A stretch of 64,000 nt of DNA from an uncultured Clostridia bacterium (GTDB taxonomy: Bacteria; Bacillota; Clostridia; Oscillospirales; Acutalibacteraceae): NCBI GenBank assembly GCA_945787805.1, contig CALZID010000007.1:1-64000 (forward strand). Direction: 5' to 3'. The notes beneath the pieces were generated by a model. The model was not told the DNA's origin, did no database searches, and saw only the letters and a program-made list of their open reading frames with translations. This document shows positions 17,551-25,009 of the stretch, in pieces. Each line of letters opens with the position of its first letter. Position 1 is the first letter of the stretch. The position numbers and the translations under genes are program-made.

Positions 17551-17749
17551 CAATTTGTAATTGGCATTTGTTTTAGTTTTTTTCGTTTGCAACTATTTTT
17601 CAAAATTCATAATATTATTGACTGAACATGATAGGAGTTTTGAAAGCGTCTAAAAAATTCTAAGTGTTAGGTCTTTTGTATGAAATAGCCTGATTAGTTA
17701 TTTCATTTTCACTTCCTTATCCTTTTTGTTTTTTATCTTTCAGGGGAGA

Positions 17750-17782
17750 ACAGGTGTTACGATTTGTAGCACCTGTTTTCTT
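17750..17782. terminator. Terminator between radical SAM gene and tniQ
   Basis: ACAGGTGTTAC (17750-17760) pairs with GTAGCACCTGT (17766-17776), flanked by a T tract on the plus strand, between convergent genes. Confidence 0.75.
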
Positions 17783-17786
17783 TTGC

Positions 17787-19187
17787 CTAAATATCACGAT
17801 AAGAAAGCAACTCACGAACCAGTTCTTGTATTTCTTGATTTTGTATATATGAAACTGAAATTTCAATATCCCTTAATCTCATATTTGTCAGTTTCATAAT
17901 CCTTGATGTATTCAGCGGTTTGTTTTCTTTTATCAATTCATTGACAGCCCATTCAATTTCGCGGGCCCAGTATTCAGGCTGACTTTCAATGTTTCTTTGT
18001 ATATATGTTTTACATTTCGGCAACTTATGTATTTGCTTTTGCGGAAGATTTAACGCTTTCTGCACTTTCGCAAAGGATACTTTTTCGGGGCGACCTTTAT
18101 TGTTAAGAATTCGCCTTACAATTCGTTTTACCTGTGGGAGATATTGGTTGTCTAATTCTTCATATAAAAGTTGTTTAGGGCCTGTTTTACGCGAAACATA
18201 TGTTGTTTTCAAAACAGTATCACAAATGTCAGCAACAATGTTGTAATCAAGATTATGTTTCTTTGCCAAACTCATATATAAGATTTTGTTTTCTTGTATA
18301 TAAGTTTCGTGGGGCAGGTGGGTAATCTCATATATAGAAATCCTCAATAAAAATGAAATCTGTAGAATAAAGTATGTGTCATACCGATAATTGTTAAAGA
18401 TTTTTTGCATATAACTTAGTTCCATTGTGGGCATATCGTTATAAAACTCAAGATAATCTTCATACAATTTTGAGATGTTCCTTACAAGCCCGGATTTGCA
18501 TATATATTCGCTCTTAAGATTAGAATGAAGAAAAGTACCGATTGGTAAAGAAATGTTTAAATCAATGGGTTCTTGCATAACATCAATGACATACTGGGTG
18601 AAAGCAATTTCAGTTCCATTTTTACAAATTCTTGTTTTAAGTTCGTTAGGGATGTTGTTTTCAGCATCATATAATCCTGGTGACGATTTTGAAGATACCG
18701 GAATTTCACTGTTTTCTAAAAAACATCTATGCTCAGGACAAATACGAATTCTTGGAATCTGATGTAACCTGTGCCAATATGTCTCTCCATATTTTTCACG
18801 GTCTTCCTTTACACACTCAGGGCAATATTTGATGTATCGCAGTTCATTAAGAAGGGGAATACACATTAAATTTTTCCAATTACCTTCGCAGGATAGAATA
18901 CCATTCACAGCATCAATTCTTCGTTGCTTTGGTAAAAATCTAATATATGCAGGATACATTGTATGTTCAAATACAATATTTTCCCAAGTGTCATTTTTAG
19001 TAATCCAATTCATCGCATCAGGTGTATATTTATTCACAAAATCCACATTAGGATGTACCAATTTCCCGTTTTGGTATATATCAGAAACAGTATAAACATA
19101 ACGAGCATAACCACTCCTGTTATGGTATCTTGCGATTTGAGAGTATAGCAATTCATCGGGATAAATCTCAGGGAAGAAAGCAATCAT
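17787..19187 (-). CDS. tniQ: TniQ/TnsD-family target-selection protein
   Basis: A 466-aa protein that in Tn7-like elements recognises the attachment site and recruits TnsC. The N terminus FFPEIYPDELLYSQIARYH is the classical TniQ start. A zinc-binding region follows: YCPEC (C122, C125) and ICPEH (C150, H153) around YWHRLHQIP. The C-terminal about 250 residues are helical and presumably read DNA. Its length is intermediate between short TniQ and long TnsD. Being the only TniQ here and next to guaA, it may direct insertion downstream of guaA (inference). It overlaps tnsC by 4 nt. Confidence 0.88.
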   Translation of the reverse strand: MIAFFPEIYPDELLYSQIARYHNRSGYARYVYTVSDIYQNGKLVHPNVDFVNKYTPDAMNWITKNDTWENIVFEHTMYPAYIRFLPKQRRIDAVNGILSCEGNWKNLMCIPLLNELRYIKYCPECVKEDREKYGETYWHRLHQIPRIRICPEHRCFLENSEIPVSSKSSPGLYDAENNIPNELKTRICKNGTEIAFTQYVIDVMQEPIDLNISLPIGTFLHSNLKSEYICKSGLVRNISKLYEDYLEFYNDMPTMELSYMQKIFNNYRYDTYFILQISFLLRISIYEITHLPHETYIQENKILYMSLAKKHNLDYNIVADICDTVLKTTYVSRKTGPKQLLYEELDNQYLPQVKRIVRRILNNKGRPEKVSFAKVQKALNLPQKQIHKLPKCKTYIQRNIESQPEYWAREIEWAVNELIKENKPLNTSRIMKLTNMRLRDIEISVSYIQNQEIQELVRELLSYRDI

Positions 19188-20407
19188 ATAGCCACCTCCA
19201 ATATATTAATACCATTCTCTTTAAGTGCTGAAACAATATTTTTGTTCAACTCTTTTGTTTCCATTGCAATCTGATAAATACTCACAATTTCAATATTGTC
19301 TTCTTTAATCTTAGGAAGTATTTCCTTTTTCTTTTTAGGTGGATTTGCTTTTGTTACAGGTGGAGTAATAAAATCGTGCAGCATTGTCATTCGTTTTTCA
19401 AAGGCAATACTAAGAGTAGAAATATCAAGAACTTCTAAACCTTCCATAATTGCAATTTCTTGAGCATCGTGGATTAAACTGACAACTACACTTACATTGC
19501 CGTTTGAATGGTTGAATAACCACATAAGCATTGATTCATCCACTGTTGGTGCATTCTTAACATAGCAATATTGAAGTAGAGTTTTGCAGAACTCACGAAA
19601 TTCATAATTGTATTCCATCATTGTATAACTGAGCCCTAACGACCTACGAGCCAACATTGCTTCTCTTTCAAAAAACAAAGTACTTTCAGGCGTGCCTACC
19701 ATACAAATAGAAACACCACTATTATTAATTAACTGCGTAAGAGTTCCGATAACTGTTTTGCCGTTTTTATTGTTAACTACATTTTGGATTTCATCTACAA
19801 CAAGTAATCCAATGTGATTTAATGCTACTTGACTAACTGCACCGATAAGCATATCAGTTGTGGCGTGTGATTTCATAGCATTGGAGTGATATTTTGTGTG
19901 TAACATTTCGTCTGCTTTTCTCAGTATTTCTAAAAGCAATCCTTTAACTGAAGAATCAGCAGGGGCTTGAACTTGCAGACAGGCAATAACATTGGTATTA
20001 CCAAGATTTAATATTGGTACTTCGGTTAAGATGTTGATTGCTCTGCTGATAGCAGAACTTTTTCCAATACCACTGGGACCGATTATTGTAAACGAATCGC
20101 TCCCACCAATAATGCTTTCATATGATTGTTGTCTAATCATTTTGTTATTTTCATTTGCTTGTCTTGTTGCAATGATTGATTGTTTCTTTTGTAAAGAGCG
20201 AAGTAAGGACAAATACAATTTGCTATAAATCTCTTTACTCATTTTATTAGGGATAAATACCCTATAAATATCCTGCAAGGCAATTAACCTTTCAGGAACA
20301 CTTTTATTTCTTATACTTTCATCATATTCAGGCAATATGCAGAGTTTGTTATCCAACTCACTTCCTGTTATCATTTCAGGCATTATCTTCAAAATATCAT
20401 TCATCAA
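19184..20407 (-). CDS. tnsC: TnsC/TniB-like AAA+ transposition regulator
   Basis: A 407-aa AAA+ ATPase that couples the target selector to the transposase. Walker A IGPSGIGKSS is at about 109-118, Walker B LLVVDEIQNV at about 201-210, and a sensor ICMVGTPES follows near 235. The N-terminal about 90 residues and the Lys/Pro-rich tail are probably the TnsB and TniQ contact regions. It starts at ATGATG and overlaps the tnsB end by 11 nt and tniQ by 4 nt, giving a translationally coupled operon. Confidence 0.9.
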   Translation of the reverse strand: MMNDILKIMPEMITGSELDNKLCILPEYDESIRNKSVPERLIALQDIYRVFIPNKMSKEIYSKLYLSLLRSLQKKQSIIATRQANENNKMIRQQSYESIIGGSDSFTIIGPSGIGKSSAISRAINILTEVPILNLGNTNVIACLQVQAPADSSVKGLLLEILRKADEMLHTKYHSNAMKSHATTDMLIGAVSQVALNHIGLLVVDEIQNVVNNKNGKTVIGTLTQLINNSGVSICMVGTPESTLFFEREAMLARRSLGLSYTMMEYNYEFREFCKTLLQYCYVKNAPTVDESMLMWLFNHSNGNVSVVVSLIHDAQEIAIMEGLEVLDISTLSIAFEKRMTMLHDFITPPVTKANPPKKKKEILPKIKEDNIEIVSIYQIAMETKELNKNIVSALKENGINILEVAI

Positions 20408-21284
20408 TTACATCTCCAATATCTTTGTGCTGCTTTAGGGTAGCAGATTTTCTCGCGGCCCTTGTATCTTTAATTTGTACATTAGTAGATTTAGGTTTTG
20501 ACGCAACCGATTCAATAAAAGACATCAATTCAATTTTTGATTGATAATTATCTCTTATTGTGTCTTTCATTAGTTCTTTTTGCTTTTGTTGAATATCTTG
20601 AACACTATCAAGTGACATATCTTCAAAACGGCTTTCAATCAATGAGAATTCAACAAAAGAGCCATCTTTTTCTTTAAGCCAAACTTTATTACAATTGTCT
20701 GGGTTGTATGCCACAATAACATCTCCACCTTGTAAATATCTTTCTTTGTAGCCTTCTGCATGATATCGAAGCCGATTTACCTTTAACCCATACTTTGTAA
20801 ACTTGCCGTTGGTGCGGGGCAGGAGAGTAAGGACTAAATCTTTACTTGAAACTGAAATTAGATTTGTTCCAATATCGTTTTCAACTTTCCAATTCCAAAT
20901 CTCATTAGCATATGGCTTAACATTGCTTTCAAGCATTTCAGATGTGTAAGGATAAGTTTTAATAACTCTTTCACAGTTGTAATGAATAATACACCTCACA
21001 ACGATTCTTTCAAATTCTTCTAAGGTTAAAACCGCATCTTTTCGGTAATCATGGGAGCCACGCTCTTGAAAGTCAGGCATAATTACACCTTTACCCTTTA
21101 ACATGTCCTTGTATGATTTTTGAATTAAATCAAATAACTTTTCAACCTGACCTTTAAGTTCAGGCCGATAGGGTGGTAAATGTATTAAACTAACACCTAA
21201 TTCTGCGATTTGTTCAAAGGTTTTGCCCTTGTATTCTGAGCCACCATCTGTGACCATAATGCCGGGGGTTGATTCACATCCCAT
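20397..21284 (-). CDS. tnsB: TnsB transposase, C-terminal part (frameshifted)
   Basis: This frame holds the second half of the DDE transposase. The second catalytic Asp is in MVTDGGSEYKG, the catalytic Glu is in PELKGQVEKLFD, then come the beta-barrel region and a Lys/Asp-rich tail that usually contacts TnsC. The first Met of this frame is not a real start. Reading from the upstream fragment with a -1 step in the C5 run (plus strand G5 at 21264-21268) joins QPP to GIMVTDGG, exactly the family pattern. So the gene is whole apart from one lost base, or the base call is wrong. Confidence 0.8.
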   Translation of the reverse strand: MGCESTPGIMVTDGGSEYKGKTFEQIAELGVSLIHLPPYRPELKGQVEKLFDLIQKSYKDMLKGKGVIMPDFQERGSHDYRKDAVLTLEEFERIVVRCIIHYNCERVIKTYPYTSEMLESNVKPYANEIWNWKVENDIGTNLISVSSKDLVLTLLPRTNGKFTKYGLKVNRLRYHAEGYKERYLQGGDVIVAYNPDNCNKVWLKEKDGSFVEFSLIESRFEDMSLDSVQDIQQKQKELMKDTIRDNYQSKIELMSFIESVASKPKSTNVQIKDTRAARKSATLKQHKDIGDVIDE

Positions 21285-22198
21285 TGGTCAGCAGTAATAT
21301 GAATTCCCATTCTTTCACAAAGAGCAACCTTATCTTCTGAAATATTAAGCATTAAATTCTGCAAAGAATATGTACCACCTTGCCAAGATAGAGAATATCC
21401 TAAACACATAGAAGTGTTGGCATCACAAGCAACAACAAGCACAGGTCTGCCGATAAGTTGCCCTTTATCATTAACGAGATAAATATCACAAATTGTTCCA
21501 TCGAGCATTGCTGTGCCAACTAACGGGGCAAACTCCTGAACGCCATCACCCAGCAAAGGTCTGTTATTCATTTGATAGTCCTTAATACCATCTCTGCTAA
21601 TAAAGAAATTTTCCATCTTTCTATGTTTACGATAGAAATATCTGAATTGGTTAAACGATGGGTATTCAGGCAACAGCACACCATAATCATCGCAATACTT
21701 TGCTTTGAGCATCATTGTATATGCAGTAGGTAAAGAGTTTTGATTTCTTGTATAAAAGAACTTGTTTAATGCCCATCTCATATTCTTTTGGTCTTGAGTT
21801 AATTCTTTTCCCTTCGAATGTTTCGGTGCAAGTGCTGCAATGTCCTGATAAACAAGATAGGTACATAAATACGAACGGAGAGTTTGTTTACTAATCCCAA
21901 ACTGCTTTGAAGAATTTTCAAGCATCAGATTTCTTTGCTTTACATCTTCTAAAACTGAAACAGCACTTGCAATCATTGTGTATCGCTGTTGTGCTATCTT
22001 ACGGTCAGCGGGGGACAAGTCTTCAAATTTGAGATAGTCTGGAGAAAGGCAATTGATAATTTCACCGTCACTAAAGAAATCATAAGAGAAAAATTGTGGC
22101 ATAGTTTTCTTTTTACAATCAATTGCAAGAACACTATCACAAACACTAAGGATTCTGAAAATACTGCTATCAGTTTTTATTAAGTCATTCTTCTTCAA
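21197..22198 (-). CDS. tnsB: TnsB transposase, N-terminal part (frameshifted)
   Basis: N-terminal half of the rve/DDE-type TnsB that cleaves the 3' transposon ends and joins them to target DNA. The helix-turn-helix region QFGISKQTLRSYLC and the first catalytic Asp in AMLDGTICDIYLV are visible. I place the start at TTG 22198, because GGAGG lies 9 nt upstream and it overlaps tnsA by 14 nt. The longer frame to 22324 lies inside tnsA and is not native. After about 21264 the frame runs into non-native sequence and stops at 21197. Without correction the product would lack the second Asp and the Glu and be inactive. Confidence 0.82.
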   Translation of the reverse strand: MKKNDLIKTDSSIFRILSVCDSVLAIDCKKKTMPQFFSYDFFSDGEIINCLSPDYLKFEDLSPADRKIAQQRYTMIASAVSVLEDVKQRNLMLENSSKQFGISKQTLRSYLCTYLVYQDIAALAPKHSKGKELTQDQKNMRWALNKFFYTRNQNSLPTAYTMMLKAKYCDDYGVLLPEYPSFNQFRYFYRKHRKMENFFISRDGIKDYQMNNRPLLGDGVQEFAPLVGTAMLDGTICDIYLVNDKGQLIGRPVLVVACDANTSMCLGYSLSWQGGTYSLQNLMLNISEDKVALCERMGIHITADQWDVNQPPALWSQMVAQNTRAKPLNKSQN

Positions 22199-22553
22199 TT
22201 GTTTCTTCCTCCATTTCTTCAATAACGATACCCCAATCGGTAACTCCTCGTTTAGCCCAATACTGCATACTGGCATCAAGCAATTTACAAGTGCGAGGGA
22301 GAGAAAGTTTCTTACGGAATACACACTCTCTAACCATTAAGTCACCATCAGTTTTAGTACAGACAAAATCCGATGTAAATTCACCCTCATCCAAACCTTC
22401 TAATACAACATTAACCCTAATAGATTTGATATTCTCATCTCTATCAAGTATGTCAGCATATTTAGTCTGGATTTTGTCATAAGTACGAGCAATCTCCTCG
22501 CACTTTTTAAGTTTTCTCTTTGTGCATCTGTCTTTAATCTTTGCTGGTCTCAT
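22185..22553 (-). CDS. tnsA: TnsA-like heteromeric transposase endonuclease subunit (short form)
   Basis: A 122-aa protein resembling the TnsA endonuclease domain that nicks the 5' transposon ends. Visible are SDFVCTKTDGDLMVRECVFRKKL (about 61-83; Asp and Glu of a restriction-fold core) and LLDASMQYWAKRGVTDWGIV near the end. It is much shorter than Tn7 TnsA (273 aa), lacking the C-terminal TnsC-binding domain. The usual E/Q-x-K triad is altered to E-C-V-F-R-K, so catalysis is uncertain. AAAGGAG precedes the ATG. It is the first gene of the transposition operon, next to the repeat-rich end. Confidence 0.75.
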   Translation of the reverse strand: MRPAKIKDRCTKRKLKKCEEIARTYDKIQTKYADILDRDENIKSIRVNVVLEGLDEGEFTSDFVCTKTDGDLMVRECVFRKKLSLPRTCKLLDASMQYWAKRGVTDWGIVIEEMEEETIEEE

Positions 22554-22570
22554 AAAGTACTCCTTTCAGT

Positions 22571-22754
22571 TCCGAAAAATATTTGGATTTTCCGAAAAAT
22601 CAATTTTTTCGGAAAATTTTCGGGATTTTTTTAATTTTTCGGGAATTTTTTCGGAAAAATTCACCTTTAAATAGACGTAATAAGCCTTTTGTGTTAAGAA
22701 AATCAAGAGTATTTTCCGGATTTTTCCCGAAAAATATATTTTTCGGGATTTACA
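22571..22754. repeat. Putative transposon right end with clustered TCCGAAAAAT-type sites
   Basis: TCCGAAAAAT occurs at 22571-22580 and 22591-22600. Inverted TTTTTTCGGAAAA/TTTTCGGGA forms follow at 22604-22625 and 22635-22660, and a cluster at 22712-22754. The last cluster contains a perfect 24-bp palindrome (22725-22748, core CCCGAAAAATATATTTTTCGGG is longer than shown in most sites) and ends in TTTACA. Tn7-like ends finish in ACA and carry several TnsB-binding sites, so these repeats are the likely TnsB sites and 22754 the likely terminus. Confidence 0.65.
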
Positions 22755-22755
22755 A

Positions 22756-23375
22756 TGTCATAGCAAAAACGATTTATCGTCTGCAGGGCAAAAATTTTTA
22801 GCGTGTGCAAGGTCATATTCTCTGTTACTTTTTCTTTCAAATTTCCCACAAATAAAGTTACTTTTTCTCTTAAATTTCTTTAATTTTTTTCTTTTATTTT
22901 TCTGTTATTTATCCCTTAAAAACAAGTCAATTTTTCTGTTATTTTTCTTTTATCTTTTCATTAATTTATTAAACATTTTCTCTTATTTTTTCTTGAAAGA
23001 ATTAAAGTTTCTTCTTGAATTTTTCTTGAAATTTACAAGAAAGAAAATGCCCACAATCCACGCAGTAGAGCCGTTTGAAAGGTGATAAGGGAAGATTAAC
23101 AGAAGAATAAAAGAAAGGAACTAAACGCAGTAGAAGAGGCGTAGCGACGAGAAAAAATTATATAAATTCTGTTGGGAATTTATCTTTTTTTATCTTGTAA
23201 TTCAGCGGTTCGTTTTTGGATAAAAAAAGAAGACCTTGCATGTGAAATGCAAGGTCATAATTTTTTCGAGGATTTGTTTTTTCTTTTACCTCTAATTCAG
23301 CGGTTAGTCAGCGGTTTAGAGGATAAACAATTTTGCCCCATGTAAGGATGAATGAGAGTGCCTTGGGGCATTTGT
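22756..23375. repeat. Tandem repeat unit A (guaA downstream region copy)
   Basis: A 620-bp unit beginning TGTCATAGCAAAAACG and ending GGGGCATTTGT, without coding capacity. It matches unit B over long stretches: the first about 75 bp, the pyrimidine-rich middle, a CGCAGTAGAGCCGTTTGAAA segment, the GACCTTGCAT hairpin (23232-23256) and the final TGCCCCA/TGGGGCA hairpin. It differs by an extra segment near 23125-23215 that includes ATTCAGCGG. It starts 1 nt after the putative transposon terminus. Confidence 0.85.
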
Positions 23376-23939
23376 TGTCGTAGCAAAAACGATTTATCGT
23401 CTGCAGGGCAAAAATTTTTAGCGTGTGCAAGGTCATATTTTCTGTTACTTTTTCTGCTATCCAGATTACTTTTTTCTCTTAATTTTCTTTAAATTTTTCA
23501 GAATTTTCTTCTTTTATTTTTCTGTTATTAATCCCTTAAAAAACAACAGATTTTTTCTGTTATTTTTCTTTTGTTTTCCTCTCATTTTTTTAACTTTTTC
23601 TTTCATTTTTTCTTGAAAGAATTAAAGTTTTTTCTTGAATTTTACAAGAAAGAAAATAGCCACAAACCACGCAGTAGAGCCGTTTGAAAGGGGATAAGGG
23701 AAGATTAACAGAAGAATAAAAGAAAGGAAAAAGAAAAGGCTTGTTTTGCCGTCCGTTAAATATTCTGCAAGGTGTCTTTTAAGGCAAAAAAAGAAGACCT
23801 TGCATAGAAAATGCAAGGTCATAAATTTTGAAAAAATTTATACTTTTCTTTCACAACTGAAAGTCAGCGGAAAATCAGCGGAAAGGATAAACGATTTTGC
23901 CCCATGTAAGGATGAATGAGAGTGCCTTGGGGCATTTGT
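23376..23939. repeat. Tandem repeat unit B adjacent to guaA
   Basis: A 564-bp unit beginning TGTCGTAGCAAAAACG and ending GGGGCATTTGT, 1 nt from the guaA stop codon. It is the probable original downstream region of guaA, since it holds the guaA terminators. On the guaA strand the middle is strongly purine-rich, with repeated AACAGAAAA words. No open frame looks genuine. Confidence 0.85.
23787..23820 (-). terminator. Terminator downstream of guaA
   Basis: On the minus strand GACCTTGCAT-TTTCT-ATGCAAGGTC is followed by TTCTTTTTTT, a textbook intrinsic terminator. The same hairpin is repeated in unit A at 23225-23256. A second weaker hairpin (TGCCCCA / TGGGGCA, 23898-23934) lies closer to guaA. 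Confidence 0.85.
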
Positions 23940-23940
23940 A

Positions 23941-24942
23941 TTATTCCCACTCAATTGTGCCGATTGGTTTTGGAGTGAGGTCGTAGAGTACACGGTTGAT
24001 ACCATCAACTTCATGAGTGATTCTGTCTGTAACTTTATGAAGCACTGCATAGGGGATTTCTTCGATTGTAGCGCTCATAGCATCCTTTGTGTTAATTGCA
24101 CGGATGATTGCGGGCCAGCCTTCGTAACGGCCGCCGTCTTTTACACCGACGCTCTTAATGTCGGGGATAACAACGAAATACTGCCATACTTTTTCGGCAA
24201 GGCCGTTTTTATCAAATTCTTCACGGAGAATTGCATCTGCTTCACGAAGTGCGTGAAGTCTGTCTCTTGTGATTGCACCGAGGCAACGAACACCGAGACC
24301 GGGGCCGGGGAACGGCTGACGGTAAACCATACCGTGCGGAAGACCGAGTGCTTCACCCACAACTCTGACTTCATCTTTGAAAAGGAGCTTGATAGGCTCA
24401 ACAAGTGAGAAGTTAAGGTCTTCGGGAAGTCCGCCTACATTGTGGTGAGATTTAACCGCTTTTTTGCCTTCTGCCTGTTTGAAGCTTTCAAGAATGTCGG
24501 GATAAATCGTGCCCTGTGCAAGGAATTCGATACCTTCAAGTTTTCTCGCTTCATCGGCAAAAACATTTATAAATTCCGCACCGATAATCTTTCTCTTTCT
24601 TTCAGGTTCGCTGACACCTGCAAGAAGGTCAAGAAAACGGTCGGTAGCGTCAACATAAATAAGGTTAGCATCAAGTTCTTTACCGAAAACATCAATAACC
24701 TGTTGGCTCTCATTTTTTCTCATAAGTCCGTGATTTACATGAACGCACACGAGCTGTTTGCCGATAGCCTTTATAAGAAGTGCGGCAACAACCGATGAGT
24801 CAACACCGCCCGAGAGAGCAAGAAGAACTTTTTTATCGCCCACTTGTTCACGAACTGCTTTGATCTGTTCCTCAATAAAAGCGTCTGCTAATGCTTTGGT
24901 AGTAATTCTTTCCATTGATTCCGGTCTGACATTAGAATCCAT
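23941..24942 (-). CDS. guaA: GMP synthase, ATP-pyrophosphatase and dimerization domains only (no glutaminase domain)
   Basis: A 333-aa protein that converts XMP to GMP. The PP-loop LALSGGVDSSV is at about 42-52. FLAQGTIYPD, KSHHNVGGLP and RQPFPGPGLGVR are typical GuaA motifs, and the C terminus ITHEVDGINRVLYDLTPKPIGTIEWE closes the dimerization domain. Typical GuaA is about 510 aa with an N-terminal class I glutamine amidotransferase; here the protein starts just before the ATP-PPase domain with its own GGAGG. It therefore resembles the split archaeal-type subunit B and needs a separate glutaminase (not in this window) or ammonia. Tn7-like DNA lies immediately downstream. Confidence 0.92.
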   Translation of the reverse strand: MDSNVRPESMERITTKALADAFIEEQIKAVREQVGDKKVLLALSGGVDSSVVAALLIKAIGKQLVCVHVNHGLMRKNESQQVIDVFGKELDANLIYVDATDRFLDLLAGVSEPERKRKIIGAEFINVFADEARKLEGIEFLAQGTIYPDILESFKQAEGKKAVKSHHNVGGLPEDLNFSLVEPIKLLFKDEVRVVGEALGLPHGMVYRQPFPGPGLGVRCLGAITRDRLHALREADAILREEFDKNGLAEKVWQYFVVIPDIKSVGVKDGGRYEGWPAIIRAINTKDAMSATIEEIPYAVLHKVTDRITHEVDGINRVLYDLTPKPIGTIEWE

Positions 24943-25009
24943 ATTATATACCTCCGTAATTTTTATATAACAATTGGCGAAAAGGTGATACCTCTTCGCC
25001 GTTTTTTAG

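Larger units (their letters stand above)
17787..22754 (-). mobile_element. Tn7-like transposon: transposition module and right end (left end not located)
   Basis: The genes tnsA-tnsB-tnsC-tniQ are read leftward from a repeat-rich end at 22571-22754 that faces guaA. In Tn7 relatives tnsA lies next to the right end and that end abuts the attachment gene, which fits. The cargo is presumably the AT-rich genes further left (Spo0A_C, DUF2971, the NTPase/radical SAM operon and others). I found no matching inverted end with TGT and TCCGAAAAAT-type repeats in 1-17786, so the element's extent is unknown and it may reach beyond the window. Confidence 0.75.

Noticed and set aside
21197..22324. tnsB start at 22324
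   Set aside because: The first 42 codons lie inside tnsA in another frame and have no family-like sequence; the TTG at 22198 has GGAGG at proper spacing and overlaps tnsA by 14 nt.
22583..23822. Small open frames in the repeat units (for example 22583-22801, 23425-23616, 23622-23822)
   Set aside because: They come from low-complexity pyrimidine- or purine-rich DNA, giving Phe/Leu/Lys runs, have no ribosome binding sites and are not conserved between units A and B.
23941..23960. guaA 3' end as a tyrosine-integrase attachment duplication
   Set aside because: The guaA 3' coding end is a known island integration site, but the repeat units start after the stop codon and no second copy of the coding end is visible, nor any integrase gene.
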